From Tomocerus qinae (taxonomy: Eukaryota > Arthropoda > Collembola > Entomobryomorpha > Tomoceridae): a stretch of 64,000 nt of DNA. The DNA is taken from positions 32,246,909 to 32,310,908 of the forward strand of contig CM034547.1 of NCBI GenBank assembly GCA_020055645.1. The letters run 5' to 3'. A program made the position numbers and the translations under genes. Shown here piece after piece: positions 1 to 12,415 of the stretch (its first letter is position 1; each line of letters starts with the position of its first letter). A model generated the notes under the pieces. It was given only the letters and a program-made list of their open reading frames with translations, was not told where the DNA came from and searched no databases.

Positions 1-205
1 CAGTTGCATGCAACCCGGATGGTAAAAAGAAATGCGGCGCATCATCAGCAAAACAAAGAGCACACATCAATCATTTGCGAACAAACAACTTAATTCATAC
101 TCTCAGTCACCGACACTAAGCCTGAATCTCCTCACCAATACTTGCAAGTTCTGCCCGCTTACCCCCGAGAGGTTTCACGTACTATTGAACTCTCTCTTCA
201 AAGTT

Positions 206-247
<42 letters not shown>

Positions 248-587
248 GTGGTCATATTTAGCCTTAGATGGAGTTTACCACCTGATTTGGGCTGCACTCC
301 CAAGCAACCCGACTCTACGGACGAAACGCACTGCACAATAAAATCATCGTACGGGCCTAGCACCCTCCATGGGTAATGGCCCCGTTCAAGAGGGACTTGG
401 ATGACCATTCTGCACAGGCAATGTTTCGTCCCAAACGCCACATGTCTTAATGCCCGGGGGACATTAGATTCAGCGCTGGGCTCTTCCCTTTTCGCTCGCC
501 GTTACTAAGGGAATCCTTGTTAGTTTCTTTTCCTCCGCTTATTAATATGCTTAAATTAGGCGGGTAATCTCGCCTACTCTGAGGTCG
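1..587 (-). rRNA. 28S rRNA, 5' portion (truncated by window edge)
   Basis: Read on the minus strand, this is the start of the large-subunit rRNA. The complement of the universal ITS4 priming region lies near 526-550, followed by the conserved D1 core and part of the D2 region, which runs off the left edge. The mature 5' end is placed near 587 from the conserved GACCTCAG stretch, so that boundary is approximate. The rest of the 28S lies outside the window. All ORFs here are shadows of rRNA. Confidence 0.95.
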
Positions 588-752
588 TAACAATGAATTT
601 TATTACAAAATTGTTACTGTGCATGTACCGCTAAACAAGACAAATATTTCATGTCTGTTACATTACAGCTTTCATACACATGTATTCTAACCAAGCTATT
701 CAACTTGGCGATGCAACTCTTATTAAAAAGAGCACCTTTTGGTTTTATTTCA
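588..752 (-). other. ITS2
   Basis: AT-rich spacer of about 165 bp between the end of 5.8S and the start of 28S. The ends are inferred from the flanking rRNAs and could be off by a few bases. Confidence 0.85.
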
Positions 753-910
753 TAGCCGACCCTCAGCCAGACGTGGCCTGAAATTTATTTCAGGCCGCCA
801 TATGCGTTCAAAATGTCGGTGTTCATGTGTCCTGCAGTTCACACGTCTGCACGCAGTTAGCTGCGTTCTTCATCGACCCACGAGCCGAGTGATCCACCAC
901 TCGAGGTTGA
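753..910 (-). rRNA. 5.8S rRNA
   Basis: On the minus strand the conserved 5.8S core is present: the GTGGATCACTCGGCTCGTGG block near 880-900, the GATGAAGAACGCAGC block near 860-880, and the GAACATCGACATTTTGAACG-like block near 805-825 (with small differences). It is followed by the stem that closes the 3' end. The length of about 158 nt is normal for arthropods. The 3' end is approximate. Confidence 0.93.
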
Positions 911-1311
911 TTTTTTAATTTTTATTTAGATGATTTATAACAACATGACAGTTTTTGCTTTGCCCACAGACGAGCATTTGTAGTATGTATTTTAAGGCGC
1001 ATTCATGAACTTTATATACAGACTCTGGCGAAATAAATCTTCAAAGGACAATGCCTACCGTCAGTATCATGTATATAGTAAGTAGTTCATTATACAATGC
1101 CTATGTTAACATGCTACAGGTGCCTAATTCAGCAACATTGGCCTCCTTAAGACTTCCACACAAGTCCAGCTCTCACAAAACATACAAATACATGTACGTA
1201 TACTAAGAGTGCCTTTAATATTGACAAGTGTGTTCATTAACGAATTGGAAAAGCGACATGACTATCACATATTCCAATGCTATTTTATTTATTTTTGTTT
1301 TTTAGATACGG
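911..1311 (-). other. ITS1
   Basis: Spacer of about 400 bp between the 18S 3' end and the 5.8S 5' end. It is AT-rich with no coding signal and no obvious internal repeat array. Confidence 0.87.
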
Positions 1312-1369
<58 letters not shown>

Positions 1370-1458
1370 AGTGATCAAGTTTGGGCATCTTTCCGGCACT
1401 ACGACATGACCCGAAAGCCACATTGAAGACCAGTCCGAAGTCCTCACTAAATCACTCG

Positions 1459-1502
<44 letters not shown>

Positions 1503-1940
1503 ATCGACGCAAGCTGATGACTCGCGCCTACTGGGAATTCCTCGTTCATGGGGAATAATTGCAATCCCCAATCCCCATCACGAAGGAGGTTCAACGGGTT
1601 GCCCAATCCTTTCGAATAGGGAACACACGCTGATTCCTTCAGTGTAGCGCGCGTGCAGCCCAGAACATCTAAGGGCATCACAGACCTGTTATTGCTCATT
1701 CTCGTGCGGCTAAACGCCGCCCGTCCCTCTAAGAAGCTGCGACGGACCCACAAAGGGATCCGACGTCTAGTTAGTAGGCCAGAGTCTCGTTCGTTATCGG
1801 AATTAACCAGACAAATCGCTCCACCAACTAAGAACGGCCATGCACCACCACCCACCGAATCAAGAAAGAGCTCTCAATCTGTCAATCCTTCCGGTGTCCG
1901 GGCCTGGTGAGATTTCCCGTGTTGAGTCAAATTAAGCCGC

Positions 1941-1989
<49 letters not shown>

Positions 1990-3119
1990 TTTGCAACCAT
2001 ACTTCCCCGGAACCCAAACACTCTGGTTTCCCGGAGGCTGCCCGTCGAGTCATTCAGTTAACGACGACGGATCGCCGGTCGGCATCGTTTATGGTTAGAA
2101 CTAGGGCGGTATCTGATCGCCTTCGAACCTCTAACTTTCGTTCTTGATTAATGAAAACATTCTTGGCAAATGCTTTCGCAGTAGTTCGTCTTGCGACGAT
2201 CCAAGAATTTCACCTCTAACGTCGCAGTACGAATGCCCCCGTCTGTCCCTATTAATCATTACCTCGACTCCGAAAGCCAACGAAATAGAACCGAGATCCT
2301 ATTCCATTATTCCATGCACTAATGTTCAGGCTGTAGCGCCTGCTTTGAGCACTCCAATTTTTTCAAAGTAAACGTGCTGGCCACGCATAGCACTCGGTTA
2401 AGAGAACTATACACGAACCAACAAAATCGTCCTGACAAACAGTAAACACCGCAAGGTGCACCGCCCATCTGGAACCGAGATCCAACTACGAGCTTTTTAA
2501 CCGCAACAACTTTAGTATACGCTATTGGAGCTGGAATTACCGCGGCTGCTGGCACCAGACTTGCCCTCCAATAGATCCTCGTTAAAGGATTTAAAGTGTA
2601 CTCATTCCGATTACGGAGCCTCGTATGAGTTCCGTATCGTTATTTTTCGTCACTACCTCCCCGTGCCGGGAGTGGGTAATTTGCGCGCCTGCTGCCTTCC
2701 TTGGATGTGGTAGCCGTTTCTCAGGCTCCCTCTCCGGAATCGAACCCTGATTCCCCGTTACCCGTTACAACCATGGTAGGCGCATAACCTACCATCGACA
2801 GTTGATAAGGCAGACACTTGAAAGATACGTCGTCGGTACAAGACCATACGATCAGCAAAGTTATTCAGAGTCACCAACAAAACAGTCCCGAAAGACTGAT
2901 TGGCTTTGATCTAATAAAAGCGCTCCTTCCGTGAGGTTGGAGCTCAGTGCATGTATTAGCTCTAGAATTACCACAGTTATCCAAGTAGTAAGTGCGATCT
3001 AAGGAACCATAACTGATTTAATGAGCCATTCGCGGTTTCACTTTATTTTCGCTTGAACTTAGACATGCATGGCTTAATCTTTGAGACAAGCATATGACTA
3101 CTGGCAGGATCAACCAGGT
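1312..3119 (-). rRNA. 18S rRNA, complete
   Basis: On the minus strand it begins at 3119 with the universal eukaryotic start CTGGTTGATCCTGCCAG and ends near 1312 with the conserved GGTGAACCTGCGGAAGGATC block. The length is about 1,808 nt, typical of hexapods and other arthropods. Conserved cores are visible throughout, for example the 530 loop near 2535-2555. It looks intact and is probably functional. It is the best single sequence in the window for identifying the organism. Several ORFs of 60-160 codons on both strands are rRNA shadows and are not annotated. Confidence 0.97.
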
Positions 3120-5321
3120 AGCTATGAATTTTATCAACAAATTCATTTCTATGTAATGTACAATCTTCACAGCACGTTTGTATATGCACATTCAAATACA
3201 GCAGCTTCACCTCACACAAAGTGTGATACATATCATACTACTGAATGAACGAACACCGCACTGCAAATCTCACACATACATTTTACACGATCTCCTTTCA
3301 GATTTCGTGCTTTAGTTTTGTTTTGCTACAACTGACAAGCAGTTTTCGCACATTCTCTTTTGCACAAACCAACTAAGCCTTTTGTATAGACTTTCATGTG
3401 GTTCAATATTATTAGACGCTCGGATGCTTACAAAGGAACTTCTCAATGTCAGAATCTCAATAGCACTAACATACTACGAGATGTGGCTGTGCTGCCATCT
3501 GTCTGAAGTCATACAAAACACCGCAACAGCTCATTTACTCGTGCAAATCCCTTTCGGATATTTCCACAGAGGACACTGCTAGTGCGAGTTTGTACAACTT
3601 TTACGTATAGCTTTACACACAGTTTGTCGATGTAAAGTCATGAGTTGCACATATAAAACTTTGTATAACCTGAGACACGAATGCTAAGCTACGCAGTTCT
3701 ATATGCACATAAGTGTACGATCATTTTATACATACGTACACTCAAACTACAGCTCCGTTTCACGACTCACAGACTCAATTCGTGTATAGTATCTGTAGTT
3801 TTGTTCAATTCTGAAAAATTGATAAAGGGTCCCCCCACACTTTGCTTAAAATCACAAAACATTATGGGTTCCCCGTCATTTTCCAAAAATTGATAAAGCC
3901 TACCCCCTCATCTTCGCATAAATACAAATCGTTTGGGCGTAACGCTTCGCTGTCGAGATGAAATTTATTCATTTTGCGGATTTTTCCCGTACATTCTCTT
4001 CAGAGGCAAGCCTCTGTATTCTCTCTTTGCTTTTTTAGCTTTTTGGCATGCGAAATTTGTACTGACATCAAACAAACTATACCCGAGAGTATTTCTATGT
4101 TTACTACAGCACCATTCCACACTAAGGGATTTACACACGTAGCCTAGTACGTCCAATGCAATGCTGAATACACAGTCTATTATTGCATCTTTCGTTTCGA
4201 ACTTACACGTCTTGTCTCCCCATGTAGATACCAAATGGCGTTATAAAATTGATAAAGCGATAAAATTGTTGATGCTAAAATTACAATGGTGGCTAAAAAT
4301 TACAGTTAACTTTAACGACGTTTAATATTGATAATATTAGTTTACTAAATATTATGAAACATATGAATAATGCACACAGCAGTACTACTTTATTCCCATC
4401 CTCATCTATGTACTATTTGGCTAAGAGCAGGACTTGAGTCTTAGAAAATCTACCACGACAGAGTTTCGTTTAGTCAGTCTGCTTGTTAAACGAAAGCCTA
4501 CTATTGCTACGCACGCTAGCATTCAAGCTACACAGACAAGACATACGTAGGTTAGCGTGAGCGAATCAAAATCACAAAGGTAACGTGAGCGAGTCTTTTC
4601 TATGTACAGTGATTGTGTAGCCGAGTTCTGTACAGCTCGATTGTATATAAATCTAACCAGAAAGCACACTGCTGTATGACATAGACTGACTGTGCTACAC
4701 AATTTGTGTGTACAATCCATCCGTACGCTTAAATTACTATTTCACGACAGCTATATGATGACAATAGTATGCATACTGATTTGAGTATATAGTCTTACTT
4801 TTCAACGTATTGTTAACTTTTGACATGAATCATTGCCAAACAACATGCCATGCATACAATATACAAACACATCTCTGCTCTTCATTTTTCTCGCTCATAT
4901 CATTTCATCAACTGCGGTTATTACATCTGGAATTTAATGCACTATTATGAACCAGCTACGGATAACAGACCTCCCTTTTTCATGCTTCATTATTATTATT
5001 ATTATTATTAATTTTCAAAATGTAAATAAATTGTCTCGGAAACTATTTTTTTACATGACTATTTATTTGCTCCTTTTTATTATCATCACAATTTTGGTCA
5101 TTTTATTTATTATTCTTGATTCTATATCCTATATTTAGGTATCATCCTTTTGATCTTCTTGGTTCTATATCCATATATATCGTATATTTAAGTGTATCGT
5201 TATAAAAATAATTTAAGTAATTTGAAGCAGGCAACAACAGTAATCTTTATATTATCTGCATTTCATTGTAACCGACAACCGCATCATTCCGTATCGAATT
5301 GATATTCTAAATAATATTATT
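3120..5321. other. 5' external transcribed spacer / rDNA flank and intergenic DNA
   Basis: This lies upstream of the 18S on its transcribed strand, so it should contain the 5' ETS and perhaps the Pol I promoter, which I cannot place. A short motif, AATTGATAAAG, recurs at about 3819, 3889 and 4248; the first two are followed by C-rich tracts. A short ATT microsatellite occurs at about 4988-5010. There is no second rDNA unit and no convincing coding exon. Confidence 0.6.
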
Positions 5322-6894
5322 ATGGATTCTATTATGACAGAGAGGATGGATTACCTATCAGAATTACCCGCTGACATTGTATGTACCTATCCATACATTA
5401 CATAAATCTACATAAATTTATATACACTTATAACAATATATTATACAATAGTACTATCTATATTATAGACTTCCATATTCGTATCAATTTGTTACAGGTG
5501 AAAACAATTATACAATATTTGACTCCAGAAGAACAAAAAATTCTTGGCATTGTGTCTAAGAAATGGAACCATTTTATTCAGAGTCAACACCCACTACAGC
5601 AACTTATTGGAGAACGAATTTGGGTATCAAATGTCAATTATGAAGATGAGTTAAACAAATTCTCTAAAAATACTCGACTGCTTCAACAGATTGACTTCAT
5701 ATCTTTCACAATACCGCTACCTACTAAAACACAAGAAGTCTTGAAAAACAACTTCATATTCAAACAATTGCATTCTATGGATCAATCACAAACCATACCT
5801 TGATTTCAATTTTATTTAATTCTTCATCTCAAATGAAAACTTTGAAATTTGTGGATATACAATTTCCAGACAAAATGCTTCTTTCATCAGTGGAATTAAA
5901 TTACATCATGCTACCTTTCCTGAAAGAGATAAACATAAAATGTACATGGGTACACAACTGCTTCACTACTAGCTTCAGTACCGACGAAGAACAATTATTG
6001 GATTTTCTTTCTAGGCTGGACTGTGGTACACTTGAAATATTCAAATGCGTCTTCAATAACAATATTTTAAATACTATTGACACGTCATCACTTTTCAATG
6101 AAAATGCAAACCCCCAACCTAATTTATTTAAATTCATTCTCAAACACAAAACAACATTAAAGGAGATTCAACTCGGTGAACCACAAGAACCTCTACAACT
6201 AAAATTATTAAATACTAATCATACTCAAAATGATGGAAAACCCCTCCAGCTTGAATCAATCACTGGAATTTATGACATACCACCCACGTTTGATATAATG
6301 TTTCGGGTCCAATACAATCTCAAATCATTGAGAATCAATAATTCTCTTGAAATATTCTGGTTCATTAACATTGCTGTGTCTCAAAGCTCTCAGACAATTA
6401 CTAACCTACATCTCGCTGGTAATGGACAAGGAAGAATATATGACTTTACTGTCATTTCTTCTTGCACAAATCTTCAACATTTATCTCTCCTATTTACCAA
6501 CTGTCTCCTCTCACCCTTCCCAAAATTACCCAACAAAATAAATACCCTACACCTATGTGGTCCTATAACTGATGACACTATTACCGAAATCACTACTACT
6601 ATACCCCAAATACATTTACATACTTTCGTTTTAGAAGATAACCTACCCATGAAAATCTTCCCCAATACTCCAGTCGCTGAAATTGATCAGCAAGTCATTC
6701 TCAACTTCTTGCTCCTCCCTAAATTAACAACTCTTACTTTCAGAAAATGCATCATTCTTCAATCCAACCAAATACAAAACTGGTGTCAACAGTTCAACAA
6801 TATCAAAATCAACATCTTTCCCAATCAAAATCACACAACACTAACACCCACTCTAATCATTGAAAGACTCTTCAACGACAATGAACCATTATAA
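5322..6894 (+). CDS. F-box / leucine-rich-repeat-like protein, frameshifted
   Basis: Exon 1 is 5322-5378 (19 codons). An intron at 5379-5497 (gtatgt...acag) leads to exon 2 from 5498. The join creates an N-terminal F-box: LSELPADI, then VKTIIQYLTPEEQ, then a KKWNHFI-like end. F-box proteins recruit substrates to SCF ubiquitin ligases. The rest is an irregular leucine-rich region with repeated LKxLxxxNxL-like units, the usual substrate-binding part. The reading frame breaks at about 5790-5803: it stops with TGA at 5801-5803, and the continuing LRR frame (from about 5800) runs to TAA at 6892-6894. No GT-AG intron bridges the break. It is therefore a pseudogene, a recent frameshift, or a one-base assembly error. 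A polyadenylation signal overlaps the stop. Unbroken, the product would be about 520 residues. Confidence 0.7.
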
Positions 6895-7215
6895 ATAAAA
6901 TGTCATAATTTCAATGTGAAATCTTTGAACCAAACCAATACTGTTATCATATAATGTAATAAATATATATAGAAATGCTATGCTGTGCTTGGTATGTACT
7001 ATACTATAATATTATAATGGTGCTCAAGGATGGTATTATTAATGTGCAAGAACATGAATTGAACTAGGTGAAATTGCAATAAATGACAAAATCATATTTT
7101 ATTACGAAAACGAACAGAGTAATCAAATTAATTCTTGTCATTTCACATTAATTAACATGAGCTCTAAATAACTAGAGGTTGTATGATTGTATAAGGCATA
7201 CAGTAATTGTATCAA

Positions 7216-7662
7216 TTAATGGGTCATAATTTTAGATAAACACATTAAAGCAACAATAACCATCACGACTTTAGAAAATGTTATACCATTTGTGCTTCCT
7301 GAACTACATAAGCTGTCGATAGTTGGTTTGTATTTTGACCTACATGTACATGTTCCTTCCGTAGACTTTTTTAAGCTGGAAGTCTTGCATTCAGCGTTAG
7401 CCACACAAAACTGTTCTCTGCTTTTAACCTCACATGTCACACCCACCCTAATGAGACACTTGTTGATTTCTTCATCAAATTTATTTATAGCTGTGCATTT
7501 ACACTTTTTGGTTGGGACATCGCACTTAAGAAATGTTTTCTGGATGTTGCAGTCGTTATCCGATTCACAAGGTGAAAGATTTTTAGAATATCCGTCAACA
7601 GAAGAAATCCATAATATCACTTGCAGAGCTGCCGTTGCCCAAATGTACCTCTTAAGGCTCAT
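7216..7662 (-). CDS. small secreted cysteine-rich (EB/EGF-like) protein, probably GPI-anchored
   Basis: A single-exon ORF of 148 codons. Residues 1-24 form a signal peptide (hydrophobic core after MSLKRYIW, cleavage near VDG/Y). The mature part has twelve cysteines in two groups spaced like EB or EGF-like modules (CxxxxDC ... KCKC ... CTC). The C-terminus is a small-residue stretch (SSGSTNG), then a hydrophobic tail of about 18 residues with almost no cytoplasmic end, which is the pattern of a GPI-attachment signal. I do not recognise an orthologue. An extracellular role such as adhesion or lectin-like binding is inference. The complementary-strand ORF at 7292-7672 is a shadow. Confidence 0.75.
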   Translation of the reverse strand: MSLKRYIWATAALQVILWISSVDGYSKNLSPCESDNDCNIQKTFLKCDVPTKKCKCTAINKFDEEINKCLIRVGVTCEVKSREQFCVANAECKTSSLKKSTEGTCTCRSKYKPTIDSLCSSGSTNGITFSKVVMVIVALMCLSKIMTH

Positions 7663-8355
7663 TTTCTTTTAAGAGTGAAAAATAAGCACAATAAATAAAA
7701 TGCATAGTAAATGAAATAATAATATTGATGTTTTATAATTGTATAGCTGTATTTACTTCTGTATAAAAATAAAAATGTAGTTACCCAACCCAGTTTGGAA
7801 TCAGGGACAAAATTGAGCATTTACTTTTGTACTAGTAAAAGGAGTATTGTGCGAAATTTCATTTAATTAGCGGAAAGGTAGCTGCAAATAATGTGACAAT
7901 CTTTATTAGACTTTATTTGATATTTGTACAGTTTTATGAAAGTTTTCCTACAATTGATGTATAGGTTTTCAAAATTAAGGTCACGTGAGTATTGTATTTG
8001 TCTGCTTCGATATTATGTATATCATATGATGAGATGTTGACCTTGCAAGACAAATGTTTTGTATAATATCATGTATGAAGCATGAATGTATGCATTCTTA
8101 ATGTTGTCTGTATTTCTTTGTACTTGCAAACATGCACAATGTATGAGCAATAGGACAAGAACTTTTGAATGTAGCCCATTGATGATTAGCGCCTGAAGTA
8201 AATTACGCTTTACTCCTACGCAAAAATATTGTTTTTTGAGACATTATTTAACAAAACATGAAATTACTTTTCCCCTCCAATTTTTAAGCCTGTACTTCTT
8301 TAATTTTTGCAATGTGTAACACAAAGAATTTTTATTATATTTTATTTTCGGATGA
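7663..8355. other. intergenic, nothing recognised
   Basis: AT-rich spacer between two minus-strand genes. It should hold the 3' UTR of the DUF229 gene and the promoter of the cysteine-rich gene. I see no exon or repeat. Confidence 0.5.
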
Positions 8356-10295
8356 CTATTTTGTAAATGGAATTGGCACTGGAAATTCAAAAACGGACTG
8401 TTTAGGTAACTTTACATTATCAGGAATTTTTTGGTGTAAAGCATTAAATTCTGTGATGTTCAATGGAAATGGAAGATTGCAAGAACAGATGGTGGATGGT
8501 ATGCTGGCTTCTTGACATGTCCTATCAGGGGAAATAAAATCAAGCAGACTTTTCCTGGAAGTCTTGGAAGAGTTTGGCTGATCATTCAGAGTTAAATTCA
8601 AAGAGCTCTTTCCACTAACAGCTTGCTTTGCCAATTTGGCCAAATGTATTAAAGTCTCATATGTATCCAGATGAGAAGTTAGAGTACGAGAATTAGAAAT
8701 CAAATTCTTAGCAAATTTTTCATTCCTTGCTGCAAGTCTCTTAGGAATATGAAAGAGCAAGAGAGGCATCCTTCTTTCTAAAAGTCCTTCGAATGTAGAA
8801 GAGTAGGAAGTCTCAGTAGATCCATGATCACTCATAAATATAATGACGGTATTTTCGTAAATGACTCTCGATCCTAAGACAGATTCGAAAAATTTCAGAA
8901 AAACTCCATCGAAATCTGATAATATTTCGAAATTTTCTTTTTGAGGCCATGATATCCTATTCAGACTGAATGTCGGTGTGTCTTGAAATTTCAAAAGCAA
9001 TTTCTTGTGGTAGTTTAGTAGAAATTCCGTTTTCGTTTCTTTTCCGAAACAGAATTCCTAAATCCGTAATGGCAAATTAATATTTTTCATAGTAATTTGC
9101 TATCTATCATAGCATATTTTTTTTACCTTTACACCGGACATACTAGAGAAAATGGCATCCCTATGAGAGTCCATCAGAGGACGCAAATAGTAATCAGCTG
9201 GTTGTTCTGTAAACCCTTGTTGGCCCTTGGTATTAAAAATTCCTTCATCGTCAGATAAAAATGTAATATAATTCATCCTCGAAAAATTATTCCATATAAA
9301 CGGATATGGATCCCAAGAAGATTTCCAGTCTTTTTTCATTTTGCCCCAGAAATCTTGATTCTTAGTGCCCATTAGGAGTGGCAAAATATTTGGGAAGTCA
9401 GGTTCTCCCAAAATATGGTGACCTTTGAAGTCCACAAAGTTGTGTTCCCTGATTAGATAGTCTATTGTACTGGGTAGACTTCTGAAAGCGTCATTTTTTG
9501 TCGTTGAGTCAAGAATTATCATCATAACGCTGACTGGTCTATCCGACTTTTTAATATTATTCCAGTATTTCAGTTTCGGGACAACTGTCGTGTTTTGAAA
9601 AGTGGTAGCATGAAAATTATATACTAGTCCACTATTATCTGGCAAAGTGCATTCAACGACAAACATTTTCTTTTCCGAAACGTCCGTGTTATTTAGAATG
9701 GGAGTACAAACTGTTGGTAATCTAATTAGCAAATAAGTTTTTTGACATATTCATACATTGTAAAATTCAATCTCGTTTTGATATTTTAATAGATACAAGA
9801 GTGTTCTTTTACTGATATTTATCTCCGGGCATATTGTACGGTCTCTCAATTTCCCGCAAGCAGCATTCTTTGCCCCCGGTTCCATACACTATTATTCGCT
9901 GTAAAGTAGACATTCATAAAATCAATTTATTGGTAGATTTCACTGAATTTAATGCCAGTGCTAATCGGTGGATGCATTTAGTTTCGTTAATAGAAGGTCA
10001 AGAATCACAATGTTACCTCGTCTTCAGTCAATTGAGAAAGTTTCTTGTTTATAGAGCAATTTGGATATGTGGGTTTATTCCATAATTTCTTTAGGGCTTC
10101 GTTTTGAAGGGCAACCTTTGGAATTTTGCAATGCTCCGAATCTATTAGAAACCTTTCTTCTTCACTAACAGACTTCATAGAAGGAGTTGTGGAATAATCA
10201 AAGACTGTTAGTAGAACGCATGTTACACAAATAAATATAAAGCTAAAGGTTACTAAACTTTGTTTAACACTCTTGGACAAATTACACTGCGGCAT
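8356..10295 (-). CDS. DUF229 family protein (alkaline-phosphatase/sulfatase fold)
   Basis: Four exons join in consistent phase: 10295-10017, 9936/9898-9813 region (exon 2, about 86 nt ending in a GTAAAA donor near 9813), 9721-9127, and 9057-8356. Together they give about 553 residues. An N-terminal transmembrane anchor (residues about 14-34) indicates a type II membrane protein. The conserved core follows: EHCKIP near the stem; MMIILDSTTKND, the metal-site region of this superfamily; HHILGEPDFPN; then FMSDHG, the second metal-site motif; and RRMPLLLF near the C-terminus. Exon 4 begins with the CFGKE segment typical of the family. Invertebrate DUF229 genes are often expanded; substrates are unknown. 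A phosphoesterase or sulfatase-like ecto-enzyme role is inferred from fold. The exon 2 borders are the least certain. Confidence 0.85.
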
Positions 10296-11782
10296 ATTCC
10301 TAGAATTAATTACCTATTTGTATATCAAATATCAATATGATCGCAATCAAAATGCTACTGCTGTATTTTTGTCCCCATCTGCTAGCACGAATCTAAGGTT
10401 TATACTTTAAAAGCGGAAAAGCTACTAAGGGTAAGGTGACATAGAAAACAAATACTAGTATTGTGAAATGCAATAAAGTTTTAATAGTAATTTCTTTTGT
10501 TTTCAATTCATGTATACAATGAAAGTTTCACATCTACTTGTGCACACACAACGTAATATGACAATTATAAGTATTCTATGGATTGGAATGATTGGAGACA
10601 ACGGGTGATAACTTAATTATTTAAGTAGTCCTTCGTATTTATGTGTCACATGAAAATGAATGCGCAAATATAATATATATAAATGAAGTTTTGTTTTGAT
10701 AATTCTTACAGGTCATAAACACGTTTGTAATTGAGAACTTTTATTAAACCCATTGTTATGATTGCATGAAACGCCTGAATTATTACCTATAGTACATTAG
10801 AATTACTAGTACACATATAATGCGAACGTAAAATTATTTTCAGCTCATTCCAATGGTTTTGAAACAGTTTTCTGCCCCAGACATAATATTATCTGAGAGT
10901 GAGATATTATCTCACTCTGCGACCTAATTAATTTCAAACTTATTTCGTATTCAAATTCTCAATATAGGATTTATATATAATTGTAATCATACTTTGTGTT
11001 TGAGTTTTTGTTTGTAGCTTACATGAATGCCTGAACATGAAAAAATAAAGCAGAAAAATCTTGATATTATGTTACATCAACCCAAGCAGTAGTACCCGAT
11101 AATAATTTCTGATTACATATCCCCATATGTCTGCATGATATTCACCTGCATATTTGTGATAGTTTGTTAGGAGGGTCATAATGACAATGCATAGTTGTGG
11201 TTATGAATCATTCGTTAAGTTCAGCGCAACAATTTTATTCATGACACCCATATTAATGTAATCATATTGTCAATAGCCATTTTTACATCATGTCATCACG
11301 GCTAACAATTAATACAAACATCTACAAATTCATAGTCATAGTATTACAAGATGTTTAACGAATTATATACATTACATTATTATTATTACACACTGTACAC
11401 TATGTTAATATGCTGCTCTATGCTTGCACTGTGTGCAAAAGGTCAATGAATATTAAATTCAATATTTGATTATCAGAGCTGTTATCTTAAGCTACTCGCA
11501 CAGCTTCACTAGAATCAAATATTCAGACGTCCAACTGTCCTCTGCGAACCAGTTTATTGCTCCACTAGGTACTATTATCTATATAGGTATATTTCATTGA
11601 CACAATTTGTAATATACAGTGAGCAGTATATAGGTATTTTATGTACCAATACCTTTACAAATCGAATGGAAGATTATTACACCTTAGCAATGGGCTACAG
11701 ACAAGTATCAAGTAGCTGCAGACTGAGATACATGTATAGCTATGTACAATACACAATATGAACATATTATAGAATTCATTGT
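10296..11782. other. gene-free DNA
   Basis: AT-rich, with no ORF of substance on either strand. It contains a near-perfect short palindrome at about 10897-10919 (arms of about 10 bp, AGAGTGAGAT / ATCTCACTCT) and scattered homopolymers. Confidence 0.5.
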
Positions 11783-12415
11783 ATATTGGGCAGTGTACAA
11801 AATTTACCACTTTTTAGGCTTTTTTACCATCACAGTGGTAAAAATGCACTTAATGGTAAAAATGCATTTAATGGTAAAAATGGTAAATTTCAGCGATTTA
11901 TTAGACAGATTAGTATAGATAAACAAGACTTACTAAAATATAGGTTTTAAAACTTTATTTTCTATGAAATATTTCCAATTAGCCCTTTAGTTAATCAAAG
12001 TAATCCTATTCATTTGGTTGTTCACCGAAAGTTATAAAATAAATGTTACTAAAACCAAGATTTCATTTGGTATCGCCAATTTAAAATTGATATGGATGCG
12101 CCAATTTAATTGCAATTACTTTCTCAATCGGCAAATAAGGGCGATTAGTGTCCCCATCGATTGAATCCAACTCTGATTGAATGGACATTTTTCAATTTGT
12201 GACAACAATCATCAGCTGCTAAGCTGTTTCATGCTTTGGCACCCAATTTTATTCAAAATTTAAACACGAAATTTAAATGAAACTATTTTTTACCATTTTT
12301 ACCAATTTATACCACTTACCACTAGTTTTTAGCTGGTGGTATTTAACGTTAAATACCATTAAAAACCACTTACCACTGGTAAGTGGTAAACGGTATTTTG
12401 TACACTGATATTGGG
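11783..12415. mobile_element. non-autonomous hAT-type MITE, copy 1 (617 bp) with 8-bp TSD
   Basis: The element spans 11791-12407. It starts CAGTGTACAAAAT and ends in the inverse, ATTTTGTACACTG. It is flanked by a perfect 8-bp direct repeat, ATATTGGG, at 11783-11790 and 12408-12415. An 8-bp target duplication with CA...TG terminal inverted repeats is the hAT superfamily pattern. Subterminal GGTAAAAATG-type repeats occur at the left, and TACCACTTACCACT-type repeats at the right. It encodes no transposase. A second copy with its own TSD lies at 62596-63212 and is similar along its whole length, including the internal AT-rich part. The small minus ORF at 12273-12518 overlaps its end and is not a gene. 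Confidence 0.9.

Noticed and set aside
1367..2713. ORFs of 62-162 codons on both strands
   Set aside because: They lie within 18S rRNA.
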